Source of the DNA: an uncultured Roseobacter sp.
GTDB lineage: Bacteria; Pseudomonadota; Alphaproteobacteria; Rhodobacterales; Rhodobacteraceae
Direction: 5' to 3'
DNA: 64,000 bases
NCBI RefSeq assembly: GCF_947499265.1
Contig: NZ_CANMNK010000004.1
Location: 496,001-560,000, forward strand
The position numbers and the translations under genes are program-made. Shown here piece after piece: positions 47,501 through 54,726 of the stretch. Numbering within the stretch: position 1 is the first letter of the stretch; each line of letters opens with the position of its first letter. The notes under the pieces were generated by a model. That model did not search any database. It saw only the letters and a list, made by a program, of their open reading frames with translations, and was not told the origin of the DNA.

Positions 47501-48317
47501 GATGGTCGTGATCGGTGTAAGCGATAGCTGTGACCCCTCGATCCCGCCACTTCGCCTCAATGCCTTCTGGTGTCCCCCTGTCAAACGCGAAGAGGCGGGA
47601 CCGATCATACTGACCATCGTGGTTGAGACCCTGAAGTAGGTATTTGTTCGGCGGGTCTTCCGCCTGGTAGCCCACCAAGACCACAGTGTATCGTTCTAGT
47701 AGGTTCCTGATGAAGTTTGTTGCCCAGGCTTCAGAAAGATAGGCCCGCCCAAAATCTGCGCTGCTCAAGACATACGGGTGCCGTTCTGCTTCGACCTCTG
47801 CAAGCCGTCCATGAAGGTAGGTAATACCCTCGATGGACGAGCCAAATGCAAGATCGGGAAATGCGGGTGGAACATAAACCGTCGTGGGTCCTCCTGCCTC
47901 GAACAACAAATCAAAGTTGGTGGTGACGATCTGTGGCACACCATTCGGGCTAGATGACACTCGCTTGATAAGGTCATGATGACCACCTGCTGACCCGTCA
48001 ACTGACGGTGCTTGCAGTCGTTCTGTCACGAGGGCGTTCACGGCGTCTTTGCCGTATTCTTGGTGAAGAAGGTTGAAGACCTGATCGAGTGGCATGTTCG
48101 AACCGGAGGGATTGTCTAGCCATGGTTGAAAGGCCGTCATGATCTCTGAGTCCACCGGCGGATCGAAGAACTCAATCACATGCTGCGTCAGACCGATGAA
48201 GCTCGGCATCCCTGACGGTAGGGATACCCCTGCGCCACATAGGAACACGACACGACCTTGATCGCATCGGTCAAGTAGGCTGTCTGGTATGATGGGGCCA
48301 TCTTCATGAAATCTCAT
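44517..48317 (-). CDS. SIR2-domain antiphage protein resembling Dsr1
   Basis: A 1266-residue protein. The N-terminal SIR2-like domain is clear: VVFLCGAGVS (residues 23-32), VTTNFDLLFEAG (N134, D136), YLHGRL (H169) and VVLVGYQAEDPPNKYLL, all NAD-pocket motifs. The rest, nearly 1000 residues, is helical and matches the long sensor region of Dsr1-type defence sirtuins; the opening MRFHEDGPIIPDSLL also matches what I know of that family. Such proteins recognise a phage component and then destroy cellular NAD+. The start at 48317 has AAGG very close to ATG and lies inside a perfect dyad. Confidence 0.8.
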   Translation of the reverse strand: MRFHEDGPIIPDSLLDRCDQGRVVFLCGAGVSLPSGMPSFIGLTQHVIEFFDPPVDSEIMTAFQPWLDNPSGSNMPLDQVFNLLHQEYGKDAVNALVTERLQAPSVDGSAGGHHDLIKRVSSSPNGVPQIVTTNFDLLFEAGGPTTVYVPPAFPDLAFGSSIEGITYLHGRLAEVEAERHPYVLSSADFGRAYLSEAWATNFIRNLLERYTVVLVGYQAEDPPNKYLLQGLNHDGQYDRSRLFAFDRGTPEGIEAKWRDRGVTAIAYTDHDHLWQTMEAWAVRADDPRAWRASVIDGAQRDPKTLLAYQRGQMAHVLKSVPGAKLFTEAEPSAHPEWVCVLDANVRSAQEATGYGDDAETFDPRDAYGLDDDLPRITDEDYRRGVTNDSLLVWRHGDENPNEPHRLGGRQAEGYEAVPPRLWHLLTWIGKNVNSPVLAWWAIRQNGLHPRLLQHLAWRIAQLPDLHEQARHTWNLIIEHHKDPRNRQWDGDWFDVKKRIDTEGWNSSVLRDFGRICAPRIEIKPPYRLGGVQPPSGEWGDLRLGDLGQFEVKFLERHNEDLPVPDDMLGSVCGLLEQGMVAASGMLADIGTTYFVTPTCYPGREVDGEERASDAGEVMGLFIELFDRLAEHDQDTALGHVLTWPEIDRYFFRKLRLYAFSKTKLFTADQVASRLLALDQDIFWDTDVSRELMFLIVDRWPTFTDDDRIELAERLLRGPDKASYWSDEEYPGIRDEFAARYARYLELQGCVLPEAQGARLAEIISGIDRWGDGWATSTVTQRGSRVGWVGTDETPDVVIDLPVSQVVTRAKQDLERDFDNFTERRPFTGLVKAKPAKALSALTVASKDGDYPQGFWSALVNEMPADISPRLRQVFLHRLSRLPNTVVKELGHTLGRWIEQNLESILEFDTDLGWLVFDHIVDGIIDGGPNAAESGLGEVRRGGQVIDRSRRTYGHAINGPLGMCTGALFRAVPGEQQEAGSLVPDYIKSRLERLFAAPGEGSDHAVSITASKLNWLMFVDPDWTEERLVPMLAFEHPAAEPAWNGFLHGQRVPRPQLASLTKPLLLELVPWVYQQQWDRDLSKVAAQWLGFMCIFNRDEPHGLTRNEMRNVLRNMSEDTRNDVIFWLGQVGQRNEDGWNELVIPFIQDVWPRERTYRTASSTSSWVSLMDDTAQDFPAVYAAIKQFLVPVETDRHPFYRFTRELDGETPLTAQFPDTTLDLVHTVTPRKLSRPPYELPKILAVIDDTAPELRSDHRYLRLIDLVESN

Positions 48318-48332
48318 ATCCTTACGATATGA
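48314..48332. promoter_or_regulatory. 19-bp dyad covering the Dsr1-like start codon
   Basis: TCATATC-CTTAC-GATATGA, two perfect 7-bp arms with a 5-bp spacer. In the mRNA it would form a hairpin with the AAGG ribosome site in its loop and stem base and the AUG in its 3' arm; as DNA it could be a repressor site. Which of the two applies is unknown. Confidence 0.45.
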
Positions 48333-48516
48333 CCTGACCGGCGGAACGTCGATCCGTGGTGGTTATCGAAAACGAACGTTTGTGCAATTCTCGATACAGG
48401 TACTGGGAGAACCAAGCCACCACCATAAATTACACATCGCAGGATTCTTATAAACCCCTATCGAAACGAATCACTTACACCGCTACAGTGCAGATGAGTT
48501 TTGAGAAGGAGAACGA

Positions 48517-49089
48517 ATGAACATAGGCTACGCACGTATCAGCACAGACACCCAAGTCATCGACGCCCAGATCGCGGCACTAGAGGCAGCAGGATGCCAA
48601 AAGGTATTCACTGAGGTTGCATCTGGCGCAAAGAAGGATAGACCGGTGCTGGCCGAGGTCCTTGCCTATCTTCGTCCACATGCTGAAGACAAACTAGTGG
48701 TTTACAAGCTAGACCGCATGGCCCGCAGCCTCCCACATCTGATCGAGATCATGGATCACTTGAACAGGCACGGTATCGAGTTCCAGAGCATCTCTGAAGC
48801 CATCGACACAAACACTCCAGGGGGCAGACTGTTGTTTCATGTGATGGGTGCAATTTCCGCCTTTGAACGTGACCTAATCATCGAACGGACCCAAGCGGGG
48901 TTGAGGGCTGCCAGGGAAAAAGGACGGGTTGGTGGTCGTCCTAAGAAGATGACGGATGACAAGGTGAACGCAGTCCGCGAATTGTTGTCCAACGGGACGC
49001 CCGTGAGGGACGCGGCTGCTGCGGTAGGCGTCTCGGTGCCGACACTATATCGATGGCTGCCTGGTGCTTCACGATCTTCTGAATCTTGA
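48517..49089 (+). CDS. serine recombinase (resolvase/invertase family)
   Basis: A 190-residue site-specific recombinase. It has the N-terminal catalytic serine in YARISTDTQ (Ser9), Arg residues in VYKLDRMARS, and the E-helix ERTQAGLRAAREKGRVGGRPKK. A C-terminal HTH follows (VRDAAAAVGVSVPTLYRWL). AAGGAGA precedes the ATG. It is divergent from the SIR2 gene. No transposase partner or res/inverted-repeat structure was recognised next to it; it may be a passenger or a cargo resolvase. Confidence 0.92.
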   Translation: MNIGYARISTDTQVIDAQIAALEAAGCQKVFTEVASGAKKDRPVLAEVLAYLRPHAEDKLVVYKLDRMARSLPHLIEIMDHLNRHGIEFQSISEAIDTNTPGGRLLFHVMGAISAFERDLIIERTQAGLRAAREKGRVGGRPKKMTDDKVNAVRELLSNGTPVRDAAAAVGVSVPTLYRWLPGASRSSES

Positions 49090-49349
49090 TTTCTGCTGCA
49101 CTTGGTTTCAGTCTTGGGCGTAAGATATTTGAACTTCACAGTCCTCAAGCCCTAAGGCCGCTGTGTGCAATCAAGAAGGCATCGTATCAGTCAGGTCTAG
49201 ACCTCCGGCAATGCCCGTATCGGCACCTCTATGTCGTCTCAGTGGAACAATCCCTTAAAGTCCTGTTTACGTACAGTCGCGTGTTTGTGACAGTGTTGGC
49301 AATTCTCTAGTGGGACTACAGATGCGAAGTTTTTAATCGGAGATGGTAA

Positions 49350-50141
49350 ATGAGCTACGGCCTTTTCGATGAGCCAGACATTCCCGATGACCTTTTTGAA
49401 TGCGCATTGTTTCTGAGAAACAACATCATTGGCCTGACGACCCAAGGGGGTTCGGAGTCTGGGTATAAACGTGCCAGAAGGATGTTAATGGACGACCCGG
49501 AAAGTAAACGGCTTCTGCCAAACTTTGTGCGTTTCTCAAATGATGCTGCTTCGGTGCAGTCAGCGTTATCGAGTGTCGCAAGTGGCTCAGGTTCTTGGGC
49601 CATACGCCGGGGCCACGTAACCGAATCCTTCATACCTTTGTTGACCTATCTGGAGTCAGGTGGAAGTGCGGCAGACGCAACGATCACAGAGGGCCTCGAC
49701 GTGTATGATGCTCCTGCAGTCCAAGCTTTTTGGGCAAAGGCTCTGGACCGGCGAACCTTGGACCCGGACGGCGCTGTTACCGCTGCAAGTACACTGCTTG
49801 AAGAGGTATGCAAACACATCATCGAAGACAGCGGAGGAGAATGGGAGGCAAAGTGGAATGTCCCGAAACTTTATGCCGAAGCTTCAAAGGTCTTGAAGCT
49901 CGCTCCAGCGCAGCACCAAGAAGAACTGTTCAAAACTATCTTAGGGAACTGTCAGAGTGTTGTTCAGAGTATTGGTTCGCTACGTAACAAAGGTGGCGAT
50001 GCCCATGCCGGGGGGCGCTTGCGAGTCCCATTCAAGCCACGTCATGCCGCTTTGACGGTAAATCTAGCTGGTTCCATGGCATTGTTTTTGATCGAAACCT
50101 GGCAAGCAAGAGTTGACGAGCGGCAGGGTCGCGATTGCTAG
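49350..50141 (+). CDS. abortive-infection protein with Abi_C C-terminal domain
   Basis: A 263-residue protein. Its C-terminal ~130 residues match the abortive-infection C-terminus pattern: LDRRTLDPDGAVTAASTLLEEVCKHI, WNVPKLYAEASKVL, HQEELFKTILGNCQSVVQSIGSLRNKGGDAHA, then RHAALTVNLAGSMALFLIETWQAR. The N-terminal part is specific to this protein and may sense the trigger. CGGAGA precedes the ATG at 49350. Stop codons of this gene and the convergent SRAP gene share a CTAG. Defence role is inferred from the family. Confidence 0.8.
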   Translation: MSYGLFDEPDIPDDLFECALFLRNNIIGLTTQGGSESGYKRARRMLMDDPESKRLLPNFVRFSNDAASVQSALSSVASGSGSWAIRRGHVTESFIPLLTYLESGGSAADATITEGLDVYDAPAVQAFWAKALDRRTLDPDGAVTAASTLLEEVCKHIIEDSGGEWEAKWNVPKLYAEASKVLKLAPAQHQEELFKTILGNCQSVVQSIGSLRNKGGDAHAGGRLRVPFKPRHAALTVNLAGSMALFLIETWQARVDERQGRDC

Positions 50142-51097
50142 ACTCGATTTCCTACTATACGAAGTGATGCGTCTGGTAGAGACCGTTGCAACGACAGTGC
50201 GTCAGGTTCCGGTGCATTCAGCCATGTCAAGATTTCCTCGTTGGTTCTAAGGATTACGGGCATGGCTTTCGGGTGGATTGCTGCGACCTCCGCATTGGGT
50301 TCGGTTGTTAGGAACCCGAATAGGTTGGCCGTGACCTCACCCTCTTTGAGCTTCCTGACTGAAGTCCACTGGGTCCATAGTCCTGCAAAAAATGCAATCT
50401 CTTGGTCTGGCAGCTCAAACCAAACGTTCTGAAACGATCCGCCTGTGGGCTTATGCGGCTCAGCAAACGAAGTGAACGGCACCACGCACCGATGTCTGAC
50501 CCCCAGCCATCTTCGCCAATGAGGTGAACGAGTGTTGCGGACATTAGTAACACCACGGTCAGTTTTCTTGCCCTTCAGTGCAAAGGCGGGGCTAGGGAGA
50601 CCCCATCTGAACATAGACATCGTGAGGGCGCTATCCGCCCTGTAGATGACAGGTGCCGGGTAGTCGGGGTAAATGCCCTCAAGGGGTGGAAGGTTGCCAG
50701 TATCGTCCTTGAGGTCATCGAACAGTTCACGGATGGCCGATTGGGCCGAAGTCATTCGGTACAGATTACACACTGATAACAAGTCCTCACTGGTCCACTC
50801 GTCCTTATACACCGCGTTGTAAGGCAATCGATCCGTCGCGTCTGCAAGTTCCAGTGTGGGGAACTCTGCCAAGAACGTCTTGGCTGCATCGAGGTCACGG
50901 AAATAGACTGCTGACGCCTGTCCACCGAGTGTCGTTGAACTGTGCCAAGCAAACTGGCCGGGGCCGATATGACTGTTCAGGTACTGGTTGTAGCGGTCGA
51001 GAGCTATGCCATGTCCGTTGTCTGGCACCTTCAGCTTGACCCGGATCGGGTAGGCCGTGTCATCCAGCTTGTTACGATTGCTTGACCGTTTAACCAT
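50138..51097 (-). CDS. SRAP-domain (YedK/HMCES-like) protein with N-terminal extension
   Basis: A 319-residue frame from 51097 (MVKRSSNRNKLDD). The C-terminal ~210 residues are SRAP: CNLYRMTSAQSAIRELF, TNVRNTRSPHWRRWL (Asn), VPFTSFAEP (Glu) and AAIHPKAMPVIL (His). SRAP proteins crosslink to abasic sites through an N-terminal Cys exposed after Met removal. Here that Cys is residue 110 of the frame. A GTG at 50773 directly before it, with GAGGA 10 bases upstream, would give a normal Cys2 protein. So the gene may have two starts, or the first ~108 residues (PIRVKLKVPDNGHGIALDRY...) may be a separate domain translated in frame. Confidence 0.8.
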   Translation of the reverse strand: MVKRSSNRNKLDDTAYPIRVKLKVPDNGHGIALDRYNQYLNSHIGPGQFAWHSSTTLGGQASAVYFRDLDAAKTFLAEFPTLELADATDRLPYNAVYKDEWTSEDLLSVCNLYRMTSAQSAIRELFDDLKDDTGNLPPLEGIYPDYPAPVIYRADSALTMSMFRWGLPSPAFALKGKKTDRGVTNVRNTRSPHWRRWLGVRHRCVVPFTSFAEPHKPTGGSFQNVWFELPDQEIAFFAGLWTQWTSVRKLKEGEVTANLFGFLTTEPNAEVAAIHPKAMPVILRTNEEILTWLNAPEPDALSLQRSLPDASLRIVGNRV

Positions 51098-51277
51098 GTA
51101 CACCCCACGGGAACAAATAGAGAACATAATGCGAGAGACGATTGATGGTCAAGCTTCACTAGTTCGTGATCAGCGATGTGAACGCATGGTAAGGAAAAAC
51201 CTTGAGCAATCTCTAGCAGGACAGTCTGTAGCTAAGGTGTTCACCTAGCCAGACGCGAAGGCTCTGTTATGTTGTCT

Positions 51278-52714
51278 CTATGGTGGGAGCTTTCGGTGGG
51301 TGTTTGAACGCCTGTGTGATGCTTGCTGTCGTCGTCTTTGTCGTTGCTCCACCTTCAACCTTCTGCTCTCGGCATTCATCTGGTCAGATCGTCGTCTGTT
51401 CTGCTCAGACCGGGCACCATACCCAACGATTGGGATGGAAAAGCCCTCTGTGTGGTCCGTGAACACCAGTTTCTGCCCTGATGGGATCAGCGGCCCCACC
51501 TCACGCGACGTATTCAACGTTTCCATCTCCCGTTGTGCGAATAGCAGCCGGGCCCGATCATGTACTGGCATCGTCGGATACTTCGGTGTTTCCTGAAGAA
51601 GACGACGGCGAGGAGCGTCGTTGCAGTGGGTGTGTAAATCCTGAGGACGAACACCAGGCGCATCCGCAAGTTCGATACCCTGAGCAGTAAACATCATACG
51701 CTCGTCTTTGTTGTACCAGGCTCTGGCAAAGACATTCACGTGGTTGATCTTGAAGAAGTCCAGACCCAGGTCGTCCAGAAACAAGCCAAAGTCGCACAGA
51801 GCATCCTCACGCTTACGGCCTTTCAGACCATCGGTCGTTGTTCCCAGTGCGGTGACACGAATGCACCGACGGCAGTCACCCTCGGCGATCTCGGCATCAC
51901 CGTTGGCACCATTGACCAGTTCTTCGAGTTTCCAGATGTAATCCAGAATGTCTTCCCAGTTCTGTTGCAAGGTTTTGTTCCGGTCCATGTGTTTGCGGTG
52001 AACACGGCGGTACCCTGGAAACTCAGCGTCTAGCAGTGACTGATACAGATCATCGCTTTGGACCCGGACCAGACGATGGGAACAGACAACGAAGGCCCCG
52101 TTTTCCGGGAAGTCCCATCCCTGATCTATGCAAAGCCGTTTCAGGGCGGCCTTGTCGAAGAACTCGTCACTGGACCGCAGATCGGGCTCAAAGGCACCAA
52201 CCTCGACATAGCCAGCATCAGCGGCCTTCATGGCGTTCTGGATCGTCTTGAAGCTCTCACGGGCGACGCCAACCACTCCGCGCTGGTCGTCCGTAAAGGG
52301 GGCGATGCCATGGATAATGGTCTCCATCGTCCACTCCCCCATACAATCCTCGAAGAACAGGCTGTCGAGATCGAGGTGCATGGATCGTGCTGTCAGGTGG
52401 CGTGCAATGGCACAGAGGGGCGATGTCGGCTTTGTGCTGCCATCCAGCATGTTGATCTTCTCATAGAGGGCTTTGCACTTGGGATCGTCTATACGCTTCT
52501 TGAGAGCCTTCAGGATGCGCTTTGTGGCTTGGAGTTCCCGGATCAGATACGGCATCCGTAGGAGGCCCTCTGGGTTGCTCATGACGTAGGCAATGTATCT
52601 TGCCGAGAAGATCGTCTTGCTCAACGTGCGTTGCAGACGACCCTTCTTGGATGTTTTCCGGGCAACTTCGATTTCATCGCGATTGACCCGCCGTGTTTGG
52701 TTTCTTTGCTTCAT
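51278..52714 (-). CDS. orphan basic protein beside the SRAP gene
   Basis: A 478-residue protein, not recognised. Start 52714 (MKQRNQTRRVNRDEIEV) with AAGG before it; an upstream M at 52726 is possible. An N-terminal basic helix region (KKGRLQRTLSKTIFSARYIAYVM) is followed by a mixed domain with several Trp/Phe-rich stretches (FFEDCMGEWTMETIIHGIAPFTDDQ) and paired cysteines (GDCRRCIRV). The extreme Arg/Gln/Lys tail (SRRLKVEQRQRRRQQASHRR) suggests nucleic-acid binding. It is divergent from a ribbon-helix-helix gene with a dyad at that promoter. Confidence 0.6.
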   Translation of the reverse strand: MKQRNQTRRVNRDEIEVARKTSKKGRLQRTLSKTIFSARYIAYVMSNPEGLLRMPYLIRELQATKRILKALKKRIDDPKCKALYEKINMLDGSTKPTSPLCAIARHLTARSMHLDLDSLFFEDCMGEWTMETIIHGIAPFTDDQRGVVGVARESFKTIQNAMKAADAGYVEVGAFEPDLRSSDEFFDKAALKRLCIDQGWDFPENGAFVVCSHRLVRVQSDDLYQSLLDAEFPGYRRVHRKHMDRNKTLQQNWEDILDYIWKLEELVNGANGDAEIAEGDCRRCIRVTALGTTTDGLKGRKREDALCDFGLFLDDLGLDFFKINHVNVFARAWYNKDERMMFTAQGIELADAPGVRPQDLHTHCNDAPRRRLLQETPKYPTMPVHDRARLLFAQREMETLNTSREVGPLIPSGQKLVFTDHTEGFSIPIVGYGARSEQNRRRSDQMNAESRRLKVEQRQRRRQQASHRRSNTHRKLPP

Positions 52715-52920
52715 ATGCCTTGGCATCAGCCTGGGCACCCTTTGACGGACGCTGGGCTGGACGCTTCCGAGTTGATGTGCGTCAGCCACGGGGCATCAAT
52801 CCACACGAAGTGGGTCTGGTCCGACATGACGTACCAGGCTGACGAGGTATTTAGGGTTGGGTTGCGCTGACCGGCGACGTTGGCCGCTACGTATGCTGTG
52901 ACGGTCTTGTTTCCCTAAAT

Positions 52921-52935
52921 ATTGGTGTCACCAAT
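52921..52935. promoter_or_regulatory. candidate operator of the RHH gene
   Basis: A perfect 15-bp palindrome, ATTGGTG-T-CACCAAT, 2 bp before the ribosome site (GGGAG) and 13 bp before the ATG of the ribbon-helix-helix gene. RHH proteins typically repress their own promoter through such dyads. Confidence 0.6.
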
Positions 52936-52948
52936 CGGGAGAAAAACG

Positions 52949-53137
52949 ATGTCAGGAAACCGTCACACCATCAGAAACCTAGACCCAGAGCTTCTGGTCG
53001 AAGCCAAGGTACATGTCCTGCAAACCGGACGCCGGTCATTGGGCGAACTGGTCAGCGACGCAATTGAACTGCTGATCGAGCATGAGACCCGTGAAGATGA
53101 ACTGGACCACGTTTGTGGCCAGTCGTCCGCTGCCTGA
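52949..53137 (+). CDS. ribbon-helix-helix DNA-binding protein
   Basis: A 62-residue protein. Start at 52949 (MSGNRHTIRNLDPELL) with GGGAG 6 bases before it. One beta strand (NRHTIRNLDP) then two helices (ELLVEAKVHVLQTGRRSLGELVSDAIELLIEHE) is the RHH fold used by plasmid copy-control and antitoxin regulators. No toxin partner is adjacent on this strand; the divergent neighbour is the orphan basic protein, which it may regulate. Confidence 0.7.
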   Translation: MSGNRHTIRNLDPELLVEAKVHVLQTGRRSLGELVSDAIELLIEHETREDELDHVCGQSSAA

Positions 53138-53343
53138 TGATGTGGCATTTGGATGTGGTGTTTGGAGGCGAAGTGCCCCCGTTTGCGCGTTTGAACATCG
53201 CATAACTCCTCTAGGATGTTACCAGGAATCGGACCTGATGGATGGCTGCGGTGAGTTTGCACCGCGCATCCCAAAGCTAGGCGAATGGCTAACGTGATTC
53301 AATGAAAATGCAGAGTGGTTGGAAAATCGTGATCTCACGTATG

Positions 53344-53354
53344 TTCTTGAAGAA
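53344..53354. repeat. inverted repeat, copy 1
   Basis: TTCTT-G-AAGAA, a perfect 5-bp dyad around a central G. The same motif is the core of the longer 19-bp palindrome at 53481, so it is likely the same site type. Confidence 0.4.
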
Positions 53355-53480
53355 TAAACGAATTACTCCGCCCGGACGAACGCTTTGTTCTTCACGAATG
53401 CATTGGTTCGCGGTCAGTCAGATCAACAAAGCAAGGCCAACGGGGAACGGCCCCTTCAGTCACACATGACGAGCACCTGC

Positions 53481-53499
53481 TTCATTCTTGAAGAATGAA
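53481..53499. repeat. 19-bp palindrome
   Basis: TTCATTCTT-G-AAGAATGAA, perfect 9-bp arms around a central G. It contains copy 1's motif. Next to it is a second hairpin (53506-53522). Confidence 0.5.
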
Positions 53500-53505
53500 A
53501 AGCGC

Positions 53506-53522
53506 CGAAATGAAACATTTCG
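53506..53522. repeat. 17-bp hairpin
   Basis: CGAAATG-AAA-CATTTCG, perfect 7-bp arms with a 3-base loop, 6 bp after the 19-bp palindrome. Confidence 0.45.
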
Positions 53523-53596
53523 AAACATCATCCATCCTGTTGGCGTAGCGGCATGACCAGACCTGCCGCTTGGCGGACGGACCGTCGGACGAGAAC

Positions 53597-54409
53597 TCAC
53601 TGACCGGCTTGTCCAACCCTCTGAATACTGAGGTTGCGGTAATCAATAACAGAGGTACGGTTCCCGTCTTCTCTGCCAGATCGATAGACCCCGAAACGCA
53701 GGTACGGGCGGTGTTGGGATGGGAATGTGACCGGCTGGTTCGTGGCGAATGGCTGTTCGTTCACATAGATCGACATCTGACCCTGGTTCCTCGTGTCGAT
53801 CAGGAACCGAAACTGATGCCAACGTCCAAACATGCCGGACGCAGGATAGAACTCCTTCACACGAACATAGTCAGGCCGATCATTGTGCCCACAGGTGCGG
53901 GTGCAGCCCTGCATAAAGTTTGCCAGCAGATGGGTTCGCCCAAACTGGCGGAAGAAGAACATCAAGGGCGGTTTCTGACCGGTGTGTATTTGGAAAAAGG
54001 TTTCATTGTCCCCATAAAAGCCTTCAACAAACCGCACCTGAAAGCTCACCTCGTAGACTGAGTCGCGGCGGAGGGCGTCCTCAGTCCGTATTTCTGCGCG
54101 TTCGCTGTACGGCTTACCGAATATGCGACTATGGGTTGGATCGTTGTCTGTCGGTGCCCCGCCGATGTCACCATCAGCAATTGTGAAACGGACGAAGAGG
54201 ATGCCGCCCTGTTGCATTGCTTGCATTGAAGTCGGACGAGCAAGCCGTTGAGTTGCCTCGATAGCCTCCCCCAGAATACCAGATACCTGGCGTTCCACTG
54301 ATGCTGGTACTCTGTAGTTCTCCGCACTCGATGGGCTACCGTTCAGAAAAAGCGCTGCGTACAACGCGGCAACGATGAATTTTGGAACGGAATGCATGAT
54401 GTGGATCAT
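53597..54409 (-). CDS. secreted polysaccharide-lyase-like protein
   Basis: A 270-residue protein. The start at 54409 overlaps the upstream gene (ATGA). A signal peptide (MIHIMHSVPKFIVAALYAALFL) is followed by a jelly-roll beta-sandwich typical of the heparin-lyase-type Polysacc_lyase family: YSERAEIRTEDALRRDSVYEVSFQV, FFQIHTGQKPPLMFFFRQF, WHQFRFLIDTRNQGQMSIYVN and PYLRFGVYRSGREDG. Such proteins cleave uronic-acid polysaccharides. Its place behind an XRE regulator and a membrane protein in an island is unusual; it could degrade capsule or exopolysaccharide. Substrate unknown. Confidence 0.75.
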   Translation of the reverse strand: MIHIMHSVPKFIVAALYAALFLNGSPSSAENYRVPASVERQVSGILGEAIEATQRLARPTSMQAMQQGGILFVRFTIADGDIGGAPTDNDPTHSRIFGKPYSERAEIRTEDALRRDSVYEVSFQVRFVEGFYGDNETFFQIHTGQKPPLMFFFRQFGRTHLLANFMQGCTRTCGHNDRPDYVRVKEFYPASGMFGRWHQFRFLIDTRNQGQMSIYVNEQPFATNQPVTFPSQHRPYLRFGVYRSGREDGNRTSVIDYRNLSIQRVGQAGQ

Positions 54410-54726
54410 TTGCTGTTTCGGAATGCGTAGGCCCGGCCTGCGGCAAAACTTGCCCATAAGATCGCGATTTGCACCCCATGATGCAGCAGGACGTAGGCGT
54501 CAGGATTTACTCCGAGTATCCCGGCTTCATAGCCGTAGAGCACTGTGTCCAAGTGCGCCGAGGTCCAGAACAGGATGAACTGTAGGAAGATCACGACACC
54601 CCAGCCGATCACCACTTCGGATGTGCTGTAGGCCAACAACCCAATGCCCAGCCCGCCCACAACCGTGACGATGAGCAGGAGGATGAGTTGCAGGCCGGTG
54701 AAGGATATCAACAGGGTTTCAATCAT
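54406..54726 (-). CDS. small membrane protein of the lyase operon
   Basis: A 106-residue protein with start 54726 (MIETLLISFTGLQ), overlapping the regulator stop by 8 bp. Three membrane spans: LLISFTGLQLILLLIVTVVGG, VVIGWGVVIFLQFILFW and VLLHHGVQIAILWASFAAG. No family recognised. Overlaps at both ends put it in a tight three-gene operon between an XRE regulator and a secreted lyase, suggesting a transport, anchor or holin-like role. Confidence 0.6.
   Translation of the reverse strand: MIETLLISFTGLQLILLLIVTVVGGLGIGLLAYSTSEVVIGWGVVIFLQFILFWTSAHLDTVLYGYEAGILGVNPDAYVLLHHGVQIAILWASFAAGRAYAFRNSK

Larger units (their letters stand above)
53138..53596. other. intergenic region with three inverted repeats
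   Basis: About 460 bp between convergent genes. It holds odd-length palindromes around a central G (TTCTT-G-AAGAA type) at 53344-53354 and, longer, at 53481-53499, and a GAAATG-AAA-CATTTC hairpin at 53506-53522. No T-run follows, so simple intrinsic terminators are unlikely; regulatory sites or remnants of a recombination locus are possible. No gene recognised. Confidence 0.4.
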
